From positions 119,926-183,925 of the forward strand of contig CAJNDS010002759.1 in assembly GCA_905221605.1 (NCBI GenBank): 64,000 nt of DNA. The letters are read 5' to 3'. The stretch is from Symbiodinium natans. Taxonomy: Eukaryota > Sar > Dinophyceae > Suessiales > Symbiodiniaceae. This document shows, one piece after another, positions 11,715 through 24,900 of this stretch; within the stretch, counting starts at the first letter, position 1; each line of letters begins with the position of its first letter. The position numbers and the translations under genes are program-made. The notes under the pieces were generated by a model that was not told the DNA's origin, did not search any database, and saw only the letters and a list, made by a program, of their open reading frames with translations.

Positions 11715-12970
11715 CCGACACAGGTTTCAGCTGACAAGCCAAGCATCTTCTGGCGCCAGGCGGAGGTCAAAACCTAGGTCTTAGGTCTAGATTAAGGCCG
11801 GGCCCCTAAAGGCTCGAACCATGAAACCTAACCCCTCCTGCAGTGGCTTGCCTCTTTGGCGGGTGCCAGCTTGGTGTGGACCGGGCCCACGTCCCCAAAG
11901 ATACCCCCCACGAGCAGAGGCCAAGGGGAAAGCATGTTAGGTGTGCTCCTGAATCCGCAAGTACTTGGGGGAAAGCGTGTTGGGCGTGCTCCTCAACAGC
12001 TATGCTGTTAGCCATCCCGGATCCCCGCGCCTGTGAGCGACCGCATGATCTTTTCGAGCCGGCGTTAATGTTATTGTAAGAGCATTGCAAAGATCTCAGA
12101 TTTTTTAGGCAAGCCGTTTTTGACTGGCTTTGACGAGGAAGTCGCAGTCGCATCCTTGCTCAGGGTTTTGTCCCCTTCTGTGTTCAATGTTTCCTGTGGA
12201 CAACCCAAAAGAGGGAGCATTGTTGTTCTTGCCACGCGCATCCACCAATCAGAATGCAAGCGAGCATTTGGGAAAGTTAGGCTTGAGGTCCTAGGTTTTG
12301 AATAGTAAAGCCAGCTAATCATATAGCTTTGGATGCATGAGATGGGAACAGTGAAAGCCAACTGATGACTGGTGAGTAGCTGCAGTGGGCTGGTTTCCTG
12401 TGGTTGGCACGTGATCACTGTTGCGCTGTTCTCTCGTGTAGTGGCTCTTTGGGGCTTTGTTCCAGATAGCATCATAGGTCAGTTTCCCTTTTAGACACGC
12501 ATCTCGAATTTGAACAGTTCCACCAGCTCCTATAAACAGCGACCCCTCGGCCCTCATCTTTTCCAGAAGGTGCTAGGCCCATTCCCCCTAAGCCTTGAAC
12601 CCACAAACCCTAGACGCCCAGCCCTGGCCCTTGTTTGAGCCACAGCGATGATGGCCTCCAGACGCTGCGGCAAAGAGCGGGAGAGGCCTGGAGTTTATGG
12701 ATTTAGTTTAGGTGCATGGTTCGGGTTTAGGGTTAGGGTATCCTTACGCGCATGTGTTTGCTAGGATTTATGACGGGGAGCTGTTTACTAACTTCTGGAA
12801 TAAGCTGGCAAACGCTACAACAGCACATGAGTTGTTTTTTCTCTTCTCCGTTGGTTCATGAAGAAGAGTGGCCACTACTTTCGCCAAACCCCGATTTCTA
12901 AGACCCTACCCTACACCCCTCTTTCTCTCGCTGACTGGCAGCCTTCAGTTTCCATTCCCTTTGCCAAAGA
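11715..12970. other. No recognisable gene; telomere-like motif at 12723
   Basis: No supported exon. The segment GGGTTTAGGGTTAGGGT at about 12723-12739 resembles the TTTAGGG-type telomere repeat used by many alveolates and plants. The frames that begin near 12858 are open only because they run into the following CA repeat. Confidence 0.5.
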
Positions 12971-14218
<1,248 letters not shown>

Positions 14219-14490
14219 CCAACACATTCATACGCGCTGCGCATCGTAGCTTTCATGTCATTCCTGTTTTCACCATACCTTCCGCGGCCAGCAGCTCAGG
14301 GCCTCGCAATCGGGGTGCTGAGAAGGCGGCCGGCAACCCCGCCGTTGGGCTGGGGCCGGTCCGCTTTACCCGTTGGAGGGTTAGGGCCGTTTAGGGTTTC
14401 GGGTGTATGAAGACGGTTGAGGATTTAGGTCAGAGATAGGCATCCAGCCGATTCGCAGAACCTCCAAGTAGCCTTACAGGACCCCCAGCC

Positions 14491-16725
14491 ATGGCGCGAG
14501 CTCTCCTGCTGGCCTTGGCCGCGATGGCCTCGGGCCAGGAGGCGCTGCAGGCGGAGTCACCTGCCACAGCCGCCTCAGCCGAAGCTCCGAGGGAGTTGGA
14601 CGACGTGACTTGGACCAGCGCCTCGCTGTTGATCGCCTTCGTGGTGTTCTCCGGCTTCTTAGCCTGCCTCCTGCACTGGAACAACAAGGATATCAGGAAG
14701 GAGGCCTGGGCCTTGAACCCTCAACCCGTCATAATAGGCGGAAACAGAACCCTAAATTCCCCTAAAGCCCTACGTTTGGAGCCCTAAGTCCGAAGCCCAC
14801 ATTTCCTAAGTCGCAAAGAGGCCTGGGCCTTGGTGAACACGACCATCTCGATCTTCTGCGCCGCCGGCATTGACTTTGCCTTGTATCGGTGTATCAGGTT
14901 GGCTCTCCCAGAGGAGCAGTGGGAAGCTCCAGAGCAAAGCTGGGGGTTTCTGAGCCTGGTTTTGGGGTTCACCTGTCTCGCACCTCTGCTCCTCCACTAT
15001 GTGCTTCTGTCCATCGATGAACATCGGCATCAACAGTTGTTCGCCTTGAGCACCATGGGTGGCCACATTTGTGCTTTCCTGGCCGTCTTGTTTTTCGGCC
15101 TTCTGCAGGAGGCGCACGTCTTCTTCGAAGGATGGCCGCCTTGGCTCTCCCTCCCAATCTGGATTTGGCTTGTGCCTCTGCTTGCCTTCGTCTTCTTCCT
15201 GGCCATGAGGCTCATGAGCTGCCTCTTGGCGAGGTGCTGTGGCCAGGATCACAAGCACATGCAAGCCCATCAAGCTAGGGACGCCTTAACGGAGGCATGT
15301 GCCATTACTGTGTCCTTCCTGCTGGTGCAGGCTGTGTGCTACCACATGAGCACCGAATGTGACCCGTGTTACCACTCGGGAGATCTTGAGTGTGATAAGG
15401 AACCCAGCAGTGAATGCGAGGCAGGGCGATTCATGCCCATCATGCATGGCGAGTTTGGGACTCACATCGATTTCTGCGTTTTCTGGCTCTTCCTTCTTGC
15501 CTCTGGACTGATGCTTGGGCTGCAATGCAGGGGTTCATACGTTGCATGATGTTCTTTTTCCCCTCGATGCCTCACTCGCTTGCTCGCTCTCGCCCTCTCT
15601 CCCTCTCCATCTCTTTCGCTCACTCACGTACCATCCTTTTCCTTGTCCTGAAGCAAAGGCACTTTTCTGGCTAACATAGGCTAACCTTTTCTGTGCTTGG
15701 AGCCCAAACCTTAGGATGCTTGCCTCCATCTTGTGGTCCCTCCGAGCACAGCGAGCGGCGATCATCGAGCAAGAGGAGGCCTTGCGAGTGCAGATCTTCA
15801 AAATGATTTCGAAGCGAGATTCCCAACACACGCGAGACCTTCTGCCTCGGGGGTGCCAAGTAAGCTCACCTGAATGACCTGAACTAAGCTTTTTCCATTT
15901 CTGAAATCTCCTCAGGCTTCCGATGGCTCCGGCTTCTTCGCCTTCTTGCTGACATGCATCGGTCAAGCTTTGCCAATCGCGGCCGCGTGGTGCGCACAGC
16001 GTGCTGGAGTCATCGGCCTCTATGGGGGCATAGAGGACCGAATGAATTGGTACTTGAAAAAGTATATGCACCACAGGTGCCATGGGCATGAACATGAATG
16101 TCCAGATCTAAAAATGCATCCGGAGCAAGCCGCCAACCGCACACAGATCGCGAACGCCTTGGCCATGTCAGCAATTGCGCTGACCGGCTTGTTCGCGGTC
16201 ACCAAGCTGGCAGATTGGATCAAGAACAAGTTTCGTTTCTTTGCGACCGAAGAAGATGAAGAAGATGAAGAAGATGCAGAGCAGGCCGCAGAGGGCGGGA
16301 ACGAGGAGTCCTGGAACTCATCGGAGTCGAAGAGCGTGGCCAAGAGCGTGCGGAAAGCGGTGATTGCTTTCGGCATGCTCATGGGCATTTGTTGGGAGAA
16401 GGCCTTTGACACGTCTTATGAGACGATGCTGAACGAGAGGGCTCTCAGCATCTTGTTCGAAAACACCTGGTTCAAAAGCCACTTTGAGGGAGGACATAGC
16501 GTCAAGGCTCAGGTGTTCATTGCGAGTTTGGGTGGCCTATTGTCGATCTCTGTCATACCAGCATGGTACTGCTACATAGTGCCTCACGCCATGAAAGAGA
16601 AGAAGGTGCACTCTCAGGAACTGAAGCGTGAAGAAAGCTACCGACCCAAGATGCCCAAGGAAAGAATGCCGGTGGAACACCGTTTCGGTTGGTCCGACTC
16701 CTCTGACTCCTCTGCGTCAGATTGA
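14491..16725 (+). CDS. Multi-spanning membrane protein, 618 aa, four exons, unrecognised family
   Basis: The only host gene here that I can read completely. Exons: 14491-14703, 14821-15509, 15715-15859 and 15916-16725; they join in frame to 618 codons plus TGA. The start is the ATG in CAGCCATGGCG; an AG at about 14478 could be the trans-splice acceptor. The N-terminus looks like a signal peptide (residues 1-15), followed by a clear transmembrane segment at about 44-62 and roughly nine or ten more through exons 2-4. A Cys-rich loop (ECDPC...LECD...SECEAG) lies between two helices near the middle, an acidic run (EEDEEDEEDAE) is encoded by a GAAGAT repeat at 16250-16278, and the tail ends in Ser/Asp repeats. 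Intron 1 has a GC donor, intron 2 probably GA, intron 3 GT. Could be a channel or transporter; no motif decides it. Confidence 0.8.
14704..14820 (+). other. 117-nt GC-AG intron flanked by a long direct repeat
   Basis: The exon 1 end AAGGAGGCCTGGGCCTTG (14698-14715) is repeated almost exactly at the exon 2 start (AAAGAGGCCTGGGCCTTG, 14815-14832), in the same reading frame. The intron interior holds CCCTAAA-like motifs (CCCTAAATTCCCCTAAAGCCCTA). Long junction repeats suggest that the intron arose by insertion with target duplication, or by tandem duplication. Confidence 0.75.
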
Positions 16726-17007
16726 AGGCATGGATAGGCTCTGGGCCGAGTTCTTGCGGATGCCCAGCGCGCACAGTCCAGGTAACTCACGAAGCGGAGC
16801 ACCTGACGGTGTGTGACCGGTGAGCATCCGAAATGAGTGGCGCCGGTCTAGCAGCTGCTACGTTTCACGTCGATTTTCCCAAAGGATTCCCAAAGGCACA
16901 CGTTTGCTGGAGTGGCGCCGTTTGCGGCGACCGATTTCCGGCGAATGCCCTAGAAGGACCTGAGACAAAGGGGCCGGGTCTATGAGCGTCTTGTTGATTC
17001 GACTGCC

Positions 17008-17172
17008 ATGCTCAGCCTAGCAGGTTCCCCGGAACCCCCACAAGTACCCGCAACGCTCCCCGGCGAGGCTCTTCGTGGAAACGGCAGCTTTGAACGCCTC
17101 CTGCGGCGTTGGCTTCGCTCCGGGGAGCTGCGCAGGCCGTATGTGTGGGCATGTTCCTTGCGCTCGCGTTCA
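17008..17172 (+). CDS. Coding-like first exon, unrecognised
   Basis: The ATG opens a 55-codon frame (MLSLAGSPEPPQVPATLPGE..., then ERLLRRWLRSGELRRPYVWA) ending at a good GT donor (TCA|GTGAGTG). Composition is coding-like: Pro-rich start, then an Arg/Leu amphipathic stretch. The next candidate exon at 17330 is in a different phase, so I cannot join them confidently. It may start the gene that continues into the glycosyltransferase, or be a separate small gene. Confidence 0.4.
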
Positions 17173-17329
17173 GTGAGTGTCATTTATCATGCCCTGCCTC
17201 ATGTCTGTGGAGCTCCACATGGAGCAGTCGCAGTGCATGAAGAGGATGCCCCCCCCCCCCCCCCCCCGCCAATGTTTGACCTTACCCAGGTGCGCAGCAA
17301 GCACACCTGGCGCACGAGGTGGGGCTGAG

Positions 17330-17479
17330 GACGCACAATGGCCACGTTGACAACAGCAGTGAACTACATCGAGAGCAACGATGCTCTTGGAGTGCTCGAT
17401 GTCCTGGCGCAGCGGCTCACTGCCGTGAAGTTGGCACACAAGCTGATCAAGGTTATGTACGCCGCAAAACCGTGCTGGG
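17330..17479 (+). CDS. Coding-like exon, possibly from a retroelement gag
   Basis: An open frame containing TTAVNYIESNDALGVLDVLA and QRLTAVKLAHKLIK, ending at a GT donor (TGCTGG|GTGAGTGG). The pattern VLDVLAQRLxAV resembles a motif I associate with gag-like proteins of dinoflagellate retroelements. That link is from memory and is weak. The alternative is an ordinary exon of the neighbouring gene. The upstream AG near 17329 would be the acceptor. Confidence 0.4.
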
Positions 17480-17639
17480 TGAGTGGCAACCATGTCAGCA
17501 GAGAGATCTGAGACCGGAGCTGAAGGCAAAAAAAGGAGGCAACAAGCTTCGCGACCCGCATGCTGACCGGTCAGTTGTGCCCGCATTTTGGCTTTGAAAC
17601 ATAGCAGGGCCACAGGAGGAGCTGCTTGTCACGCCAAAA

Positions 17640-17935
17640 TTCGCGTTACTGCCACGTCCTGCGCACCACCCCCCCCTCCTCCCCCCACCGCGTCTGATTG
17701 TGATGCACCGCTGAATCAACGCAATGCTTCCCACCCCCCATCTCCCGACCCCCTAGACTCAGTGCACATGGCGTGATGCGCGTATGTGAAACCATGTTAA
17801 TTATTATCACCCCCCCCCCCCCACCAAACTTCCCCACCCTGTCTGAGTGGATGTGGTTGTGATGCAGCGCGTGAGACAACGGTATTATTTTACCCGACCC
17901 CCCACCCCTCCACTCCCCCCGCACCAAGAACGTGG
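17640..17935. repeat. Two diverged copies of a C-tract repeat unit
   Basis: Two stretches share the order C-tract, GTCTGA, TTGTGATGCASCGC, then CAACG and a second C-rich run: about 17663-17760 and about 17806-17925. The C-tracts at 17810-17823 and the nearby tract at about 17250-17268 are long homopolymers whose assembled length may be unreliable. Confidence 0.55.
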
Positions 17936-18099
17936 GTCACTTGCGAATCACGTGGGCACAAGTGACGGTGATGCCCACAGATTTCTAAGGGGTTGCTCAG
18001 AGTGCCCGGGAGACCACAGCATTTTTCGGCTTGGAAAGCGCCGGATGCCAGGACACACCGACTTAAGAACATTGGGGCTTGGAGGGCGCACGGGTTGTC

Positions 18100-18650
18100 A
18101 AGAGTGCGAGCTGGCAGCCCGCGCCCTTTCAAGTGGTTCCGGTGTGGCTGCCGCCTCATGAGGCAGCTTTCTTTCGCGCTCTTGAGCGCAGAACGGGGGC
18201 TCGAATACCTTTAATTGAAAGCTTGATTTGGTTCGGCGGCCCGGTCGCTTTGCTGGGAGGGGTGTTTGGCGTCAAAATTCCTTTGAGAGCTCTCGCGTTC
18301 TCGAGTCATCCCGTTGGTATGGGACGTGTTGCATGCCTGATTTGCGTTCTGAACCGTCACTATACGCGCTTCATAGACCTCCATAGTGCAGCTGTGAAAA
18401 TTCATGGCCGCGAAGCACTAGCAGTTACTAACAGTTGCTGTATAAACGTCCATCTTTGCTAGAATCTGCTAGAAGAAGCTCACCCCTCGTAACTGGCAGA
18501 TTTGACCGGGAGAGAGCTTCGTCCTGCAGGTTCATTGGCTTGGATCACGAGCGCCCGTGCTGCCGCATGTGGGCAGAGCTGCAGCAACTGCAGAGCTTTG
18601 TCCGCTCGCATTTTGAGCTGCCTTGCCTCAGTGCACATCGCCGGGTGGAC
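18100..18650 (+). CDS. Two coding-like exons upstream of the glycosyltransferase, unrecognised
   Basis: Segment at about 18118-18216: PAPFQVVPVWLPPHEAAFFR followed by ALERRTGARIPL. Segment at about 18556-18648: CCRMWAELQQLQSFVRSHFE followed by LPCLSAHRR. Both have protein-like composition and lie in the gap between the membrane-protein gene and the first glycosyltransferase exon, which itself has no start codon. They may encode its N-terminal extension. No family match, and splice sites not fixed. Confidence 0.35.
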
Positions 18651-18983
18651 GGAGCTGTGTGTCCCGCTTGTCGGCTGTCTGCGCAAGCGTTCTGGTTTGA
18701 GGATCGTGAGGTGGGGGGTGTACCAAACTGCGCAAACTGCCAAGCCATCCTGAGTCAAGGGCGAGGTTTTTATTGGTTTAGTTTGTTAATGTTGCCTTGG
18801 CATCTGTTCTCCCCCCTCACAAAGAAAAACAACAACAGCTCGCGGAACTCAATTTTCAACCCCTCCTCAAATACAAAGGGGTTTGGTTTCAGGGTTCACA
18901 GCCCCAAGCCCTCTACAACTGGATCTTTCAGCCAGAGAGATTGACTCAACCAAGGAGTGGGGGGGGCGGTGGGTGGGTTATGA

Positions 18984-21900
18984 ACTCTCCCAAGGTGGCA
19001 GACCGTGCCCTGCAGCGTTTGCAAGAGGTGGCTCGGCCTGCTGCAGAATCTCCAAACTGCACGCTGCACTCCAAGGAGGGTGCCTTTGCAATCGCGACCA
19101 TTCTCACTTCGGAGGACCTCTTCCGTAGCATACGTGTAGATGGTCAAGGGAAGGAGCATTCTGGCGGCGACGATCTCGCAGATGCCGAGGCACCTCAGCT
19201 CACCAACGTTTAGCAGGCTTGGTTCTTTGGTATACGGAGAGCGGGCTCTCTTTTCTTCGTTGCCCAGTAGAGTCACTAGAGGCCATTGTACTGTCCTACG
19301 TGGATGCCCTGCGCACCCTGGCGCACTCCATCCGCAGATCCGCTGCCCGGGAAAGGCACTCGCCCTGATAGTTCTAGCACGGATAAACGGCCACAAGAAT
19401 CTGCAGGCACCAGCCGATGGGGGGTTTACAGGGCTTCCGGAGCCTGGGTGTCAAGAATCCACACTTGAGGGGCGTAGAGGTCCCCAACCCCAGAACCCCT
19501 TTCCGATGAAAGCAAGGGCAGGTGATCGTCACATATCCCAAAGGCCGATTCTGAAGCCAGATCCGAAATTTTCGAGAGGCCCTTCTTGGTGTTCGTTTCC
19601 CTCCGTGATGGGGAGTCTCTGCCAGTCGAGGCGGAGGAGGCACTACAGGCCCTTCTTAATTTCAATGTATCCCGGGTTGGAGGGGCCATGTTTCTCAACT
19701 TTTCATGGGGGGGAGGGGGGGGGGCGGGGGGAGGGGCGGGACCCTGATGATCCGGGGTGTCAGCGGCGAGACCTGTTGCTGAATGACGGATGACTCATGA
19801 ACCAGCTTTTGCAAAGGCGTTGGAGGCTCAAGGCCTCTTGCGCTTTCTGCGGTTGGAGCCACCTCCCACCCACCTCTGGCCGCGCGCATGGGGGACGCTT
19901 GTCGGGAAGAACGGCACAGAAGACTCAGACGGCTTTCTTTGATTGTCTTGCGGATAATCTTCGATTGTGTTGGAATGTGCTGGGCTCTGACATGTGTCCA
20001 ACATGTTTTCAGCGTGACACTGCAAGGCTCAGGCACGCTCGCTGAATTGGCGCTAGCTTGTCTTGGCGATTTTCAGAAAGCCGTCATGTCAACCAACGTT
20101 TCAGGACAACTCTGGTTGTTGCATTTTAATAGTTTCCGTCAAGAGCAAATAAAGCAGACCCAGGAAGCTGCAGCTGTGGCAGCCTAGAGGGCAGCTCAGA
20201 TCGCTCTCAGCTTGTGAGGAAAGCTTCGGAACACTTCAAATTGCGGTTGCTTAAGCTTCCGGGATTGGGTCACGGTGATTTGCACCTGCTCAGTCTCCAG
20301 CCTGCGACATCGTGCAACCATAGTCGTTGGCACACGACATTGGCCACCAGACATCAGTCGGCACAATATCCAATACAATTTCTGTGCTGCATCCTACCAG
20401 AATGTTTGTCGCATGTGCCATGTAGGTATGAGCTGGTGCTTTACCTGGATTCGGACACACTTGTCCTCGATAGCCTGGAGGACCTGATCATTTTCAACAA
20501 CTGCGATAGGCATCCGAAACCTGCACCGTTCTCCAACCCCGAAGAAGGCTCTCCACCCCCGAAGAAGGCCTGTTCCCAGGCTAGGTTGTGGGCGGATAAG
20601 TGACCAGCACGATTCTTCTGCCGTCCCATGCAGCTCAACGCGCCAATTCCTCTTGAATCGTTCCTGCTATTGAATTCCCGTCCCCGCTTCCATCACTAAG
20701 TTACACCTTCTGTATATTCTGGGGCGAGGGGGGGGGCTTCGACTTCAGGCTCTGGCCTAGGGTCCCAACCCGGCCCCCACTTTGGAATGGTTGCCAGGAG
20801 CTCTTCTGCGCCGCCCAAACACTGGGTGAGTCGCTGACGCTTGCAGTCGCGCTGACGAAGTCCATGACTCCTGCCAGTCAAGGGGCCTAGGCTGAGCCTC
20901 TATGTTGGGGAGGCTTCTGGGAACAGCAGTACCGTGCGGGGCTAAGGATTGTTGGCTTTCGGGCCGGGGCGAAAGACTAAGACTGGAAAAGGCAGAGCTC
21001 GCGAGACGCTCGCCTTTCGCAGTATCGTTGAACTCTTCCGTCCCAGCCTTCAAAAGGAAGCTTCCCTTAGTCCCTTAGGATGGCCTTCAACGCCGGAGTC
21101 ATGCTCATGAGGCCATGGATGCGAGCTTTGCCCTGCTGTAACCCCTGGCTTTGGGCTATAGTTGATGGTATTTGGCAGTATGAGGCTACCGCCGCTGCTG
21201 TAGGGGCGCCTGCCCTGTACCACCTTATGGGGGATGCATTGTCAGGTCCAAATGTGCATTTACAGAGCCGGGGTTTGAAGAGATCAGTGGGGTTTTGGGG
21301 ACTTCAGGCTGTGGGGTAGTGTTCCACCTGCAATGGTTCCAATGCCCGAGACACGCCTTTTGCATTGCGTGTTCGCACAAACTCCCGGTGCCAGGCCGTC
21401 CAGCATTGTCTTTGAGGCACTGCGCCCTTCGGCAAAAGCTCAGAGCCAGAGGATGTACAAGAGAGAATCGAGCGCTCAGACAAAGAACGTCAGGCTCTCC
21501 AACGCTTGAGTCCTTCGGAGCCGTTGACTGAAAAAGTGCTAACGTCTCTCTCAGGTGCATCCCTCGAGGATTATCCTCACTGGAAGGGGCTTTCGCGCTG
21601 GTGATCTGGCTTCATGTGGAAGGTCTTCGTGGGAGAAGGATAGGCAGAAGGGTCAATCAAGCTTCCGTGGTACATCAGCCTGGACGTGGGCACCTGCACT
21701 GTCAGAGTTGAGGTTGTCGATGGGCCCTGCTTGAGATGTCTCAGTAGATCTTGCGCAGAATGGACTTGCACTTTTGCACTTTGAGGGGTTGAAGCAAGGA
21801 CGGGAAGGCCGTGGTGGACAACCACGCCATCGACGCAGGATGGGCATCTAGCTTCATGTGCCTACTAGCTTTCTCGGAGGTTCAGGTCCGAGGCAACCTC

Positions 21901-24900
21901 AGGGCCATGCCTACTAGCCCCGAACCTTGAATCTCCAGCTCAGTGCAGTAGACTTTGCTGCGGGCCCGGGGCGCCGGCATCCCAGGACTTCGGATCATAC
22001 GGGGATCAAGACCACTTGAATGAGTGGGTGGCAACACACTTCTCCTTCCACGGGGAGCTGGTGGTGGATGCCGAGGCTGCTGGTTTGAGCGATGCTTTTC
22101 GGATGTGATGGAAGATGTTGGAAGAGAATGTTCAGTTGTTTCTTTAGATTTCTTCAGGCTTAAGGTCTGAGGTGCTACTGCGTGGGGACGATGTCTCTAG
22201 TAGGCGAGCTCCCAATTGAGTAATGCCCTCCTCACAATCAGTGGTCAGCATGTTTGAGCCCCTGAACACAAGCCCGAAGAAAAACCCACTTGCAAGATGC
22301 GACCAAGACGCAGGCCTCAAAGCCCACCTCCTTGGCCACATCGTGCCGCTCGAATGCCTGGCAAGCAGCCTACAAGGCCGGAGCGCCAGCTTCTTGAGCA
22401 TGCTTGGAGCTCTGAAGCACGGGAGTGATGAGGAGGCACAAAGAAACAAGGAACACCCTCGCCACCAAGGGACTTTCTGTTTTTCTCTGCCAGGCCACCC
22501 GTGCACAGGGGCTGCCCGTGCAGCGCGAGGCAGCAGGGTTTGCCTCAAGAAATTCTACACCCGGAGCCTTGAGGTGAAAGAGTTTAAGCTTGTTTTGGCC
22601 TGAGGGCTTTACAAGTTTTGGGAACGTTTGAAGAGAATGGAAGAGTTTTGTAAGTTTCGGCACCTCAGCCCCTTGCGTGCGTTTGGGGGCAGTTTTCGTG
22701 CCTTGGGCCTCGACGCCCAATGTCGAGGAGGGTGGTGCTTGAAACCCTAAACTCCGAATTCTTGTCAGTGATTCTTGTGATTCTTGCCACAATCCACAAG
22801 ACCTACGATCTGACCAGGTGGGTCGAGTCTGCAGCCTTCCAATGTCCTTCAACTTCTGCGCCACAGCTACCTTGACGGCAGAGACAGAAACCACCCGAAA
22901 GCTCCTGGGCACACGTGTGTGCTTGCAACATTCTGCGGCTTGTAAGAAGGTCGTCGCTTCTAGTCCCCAATGGCAAGTCCGGCTCAGGTGTGTACCGCAG
23001 CAGGCAATAACAATAACAGAAGAGGATAACACGGGCTTGATCTTGGAAAGGGGGTCGGGGGGGGGGGGGCGATTGACGTTCATGCAACACGGATCTTGTT
23101 TGATCTTGCTTGGGCTTCCGATGTGGATGCGTCAGCATGTCATGGCCCTCGGGCTCGGGCCCACTCTCCAGGACGTTGATCCCAAACCTTGAATTCCGAC
23201 CAGTAATTCACGGGCAGGTCAGTTGCGAATGACTTGGGCATCCATCCTTGGAGTTTTCTCCTGCTGCCTCCAAAGCCAAGAATCCCAAAGCCGTGGTGGG
23301 GCGCAAATACTGAGTTATCTATTTGATTTTTTGGGGGCTTGGGGCAGGGATTGTCAAATTGTTTTTTCCTTAGCATTTTTTGTGTTTTTTAGACCCTACA
23401 GTTGTGACTGATGAATTGGCTAATTAATGAAGAAAATGAGTGAACTTAAAGAATAACAATTTATCCCCCCCCCCGCCCAAACCAGAATGAGCGGTCTTTG
23501 AGTCTTTGACAGTGAAAGCAGCAATTGGACACAACTGCAAAGTCCCTGCAAGAAGGCTTTAAGCAGTGTCCCTGGCCTTATCATGCTGGAAGTTCTAGGT
23601 CTCCTCAGATCTAAATGTCCCACGGCTCTACAACTTCTGGACAAGGTTGTGGAGAACCGTGAAATGCCCTGAAGCACCTTGCATGTCCAGGCTTCTTGCC
23701 TCAGGCAGCTGTCCAACGGAGAGCGCCCGGGCTTGCAACAGCGCGACATCACACTGTGTCACTACTTTTGTCAAGTCGACTTGTGAAGAGTTTTCCATGC
23801 AAACCGGCACGTCAAGCAGCAGTGACAAGCATCCACTTCCTTGAAACCCACGGCCACCGACCATCCGGCCCAATCATAGCTTCCCTTCGCTCCCCCCCAG
23901 AATCCGAAGGCACAAGCTCGCAGTGAAAGCCCTCAGCGCCACTCGTGCTGGGAGAGGCCCCCTGGGTGCCAAGGTGCCGCTGTTGAGCAGTGTTAGGACA
24001 CTGTTGTAGGGGGGGGGGAGTTTTGAGGGGCAGATTGAGGGGTTGAAGGGTCTTTCAGCCTCTGGTTCTTGATTTTCCTTCTCAAGGAGATGGCGGTTCG
24101 ATTCTCAGAGAATGGATCATAACATCTTCGCTTTAGTAGTGCATTGAAATTCGTCGGTGTCTTCATGCAAGAAGCAGTCTGCAGAGTTATATCCGGTTTC
24201 TTCTCTTTAGTCTTTTGCTTGCATACATTCCCTATTTTTTCAATTCGATGTCGTTAGGAAATGCGTTTCGGATCTTGGATTCCCTGGATGGTTGGCTTCT
24301 TCTTTCTTAGGAAAACTCGCGTTTTCGGAGTAGAAGCCTCATACTCGTACCTGCATTCTCGCAAGAGTGCCGGTGGCCAATGCACGCAGATATGAAAATG
24401 CAGGCCTTTGTGGTTCTTTGTGTCTGGAGGTCCTGAAGAACGTCTCCAAATTCCTAACCCCAATCCCGGTTGTACGAGTATTGCTCCGTAATGCTAGCAA
24501 CATGTTGAGATGGTGATCATGTTCGAGAAGTAAGAAAGCAATCTGTTCAGGTCTTTCGAGTCAGGCAAAACATCTTTGTAGCATCAATGAGTTCTGAACA
24601 AAACAATGACAAATGATCCCACGCAGCATGTGAATCCATCATCCTCTTCCTTGCCATTCGTTTCCATTAGAATTATTTGAGGCGAATGTGCGAGTGCTTG
24701 TTTTGCCTGAGCATCACTGGTCAACCTGGTAAACAAAAAGGCTCGACATTTAAGTACGAATGGCATTTCTTGAAATGCATTGGTGAATGAATGCAAAATA
24801 AACGGCTGAATGTGTCGGGCTTCCTGTTTTCCTTATCCCTTCAACTCCTACAATTTTCCTGAACCCCTGTTTTTGGAGAAGTGTGGCTTGGGGGGTGACA

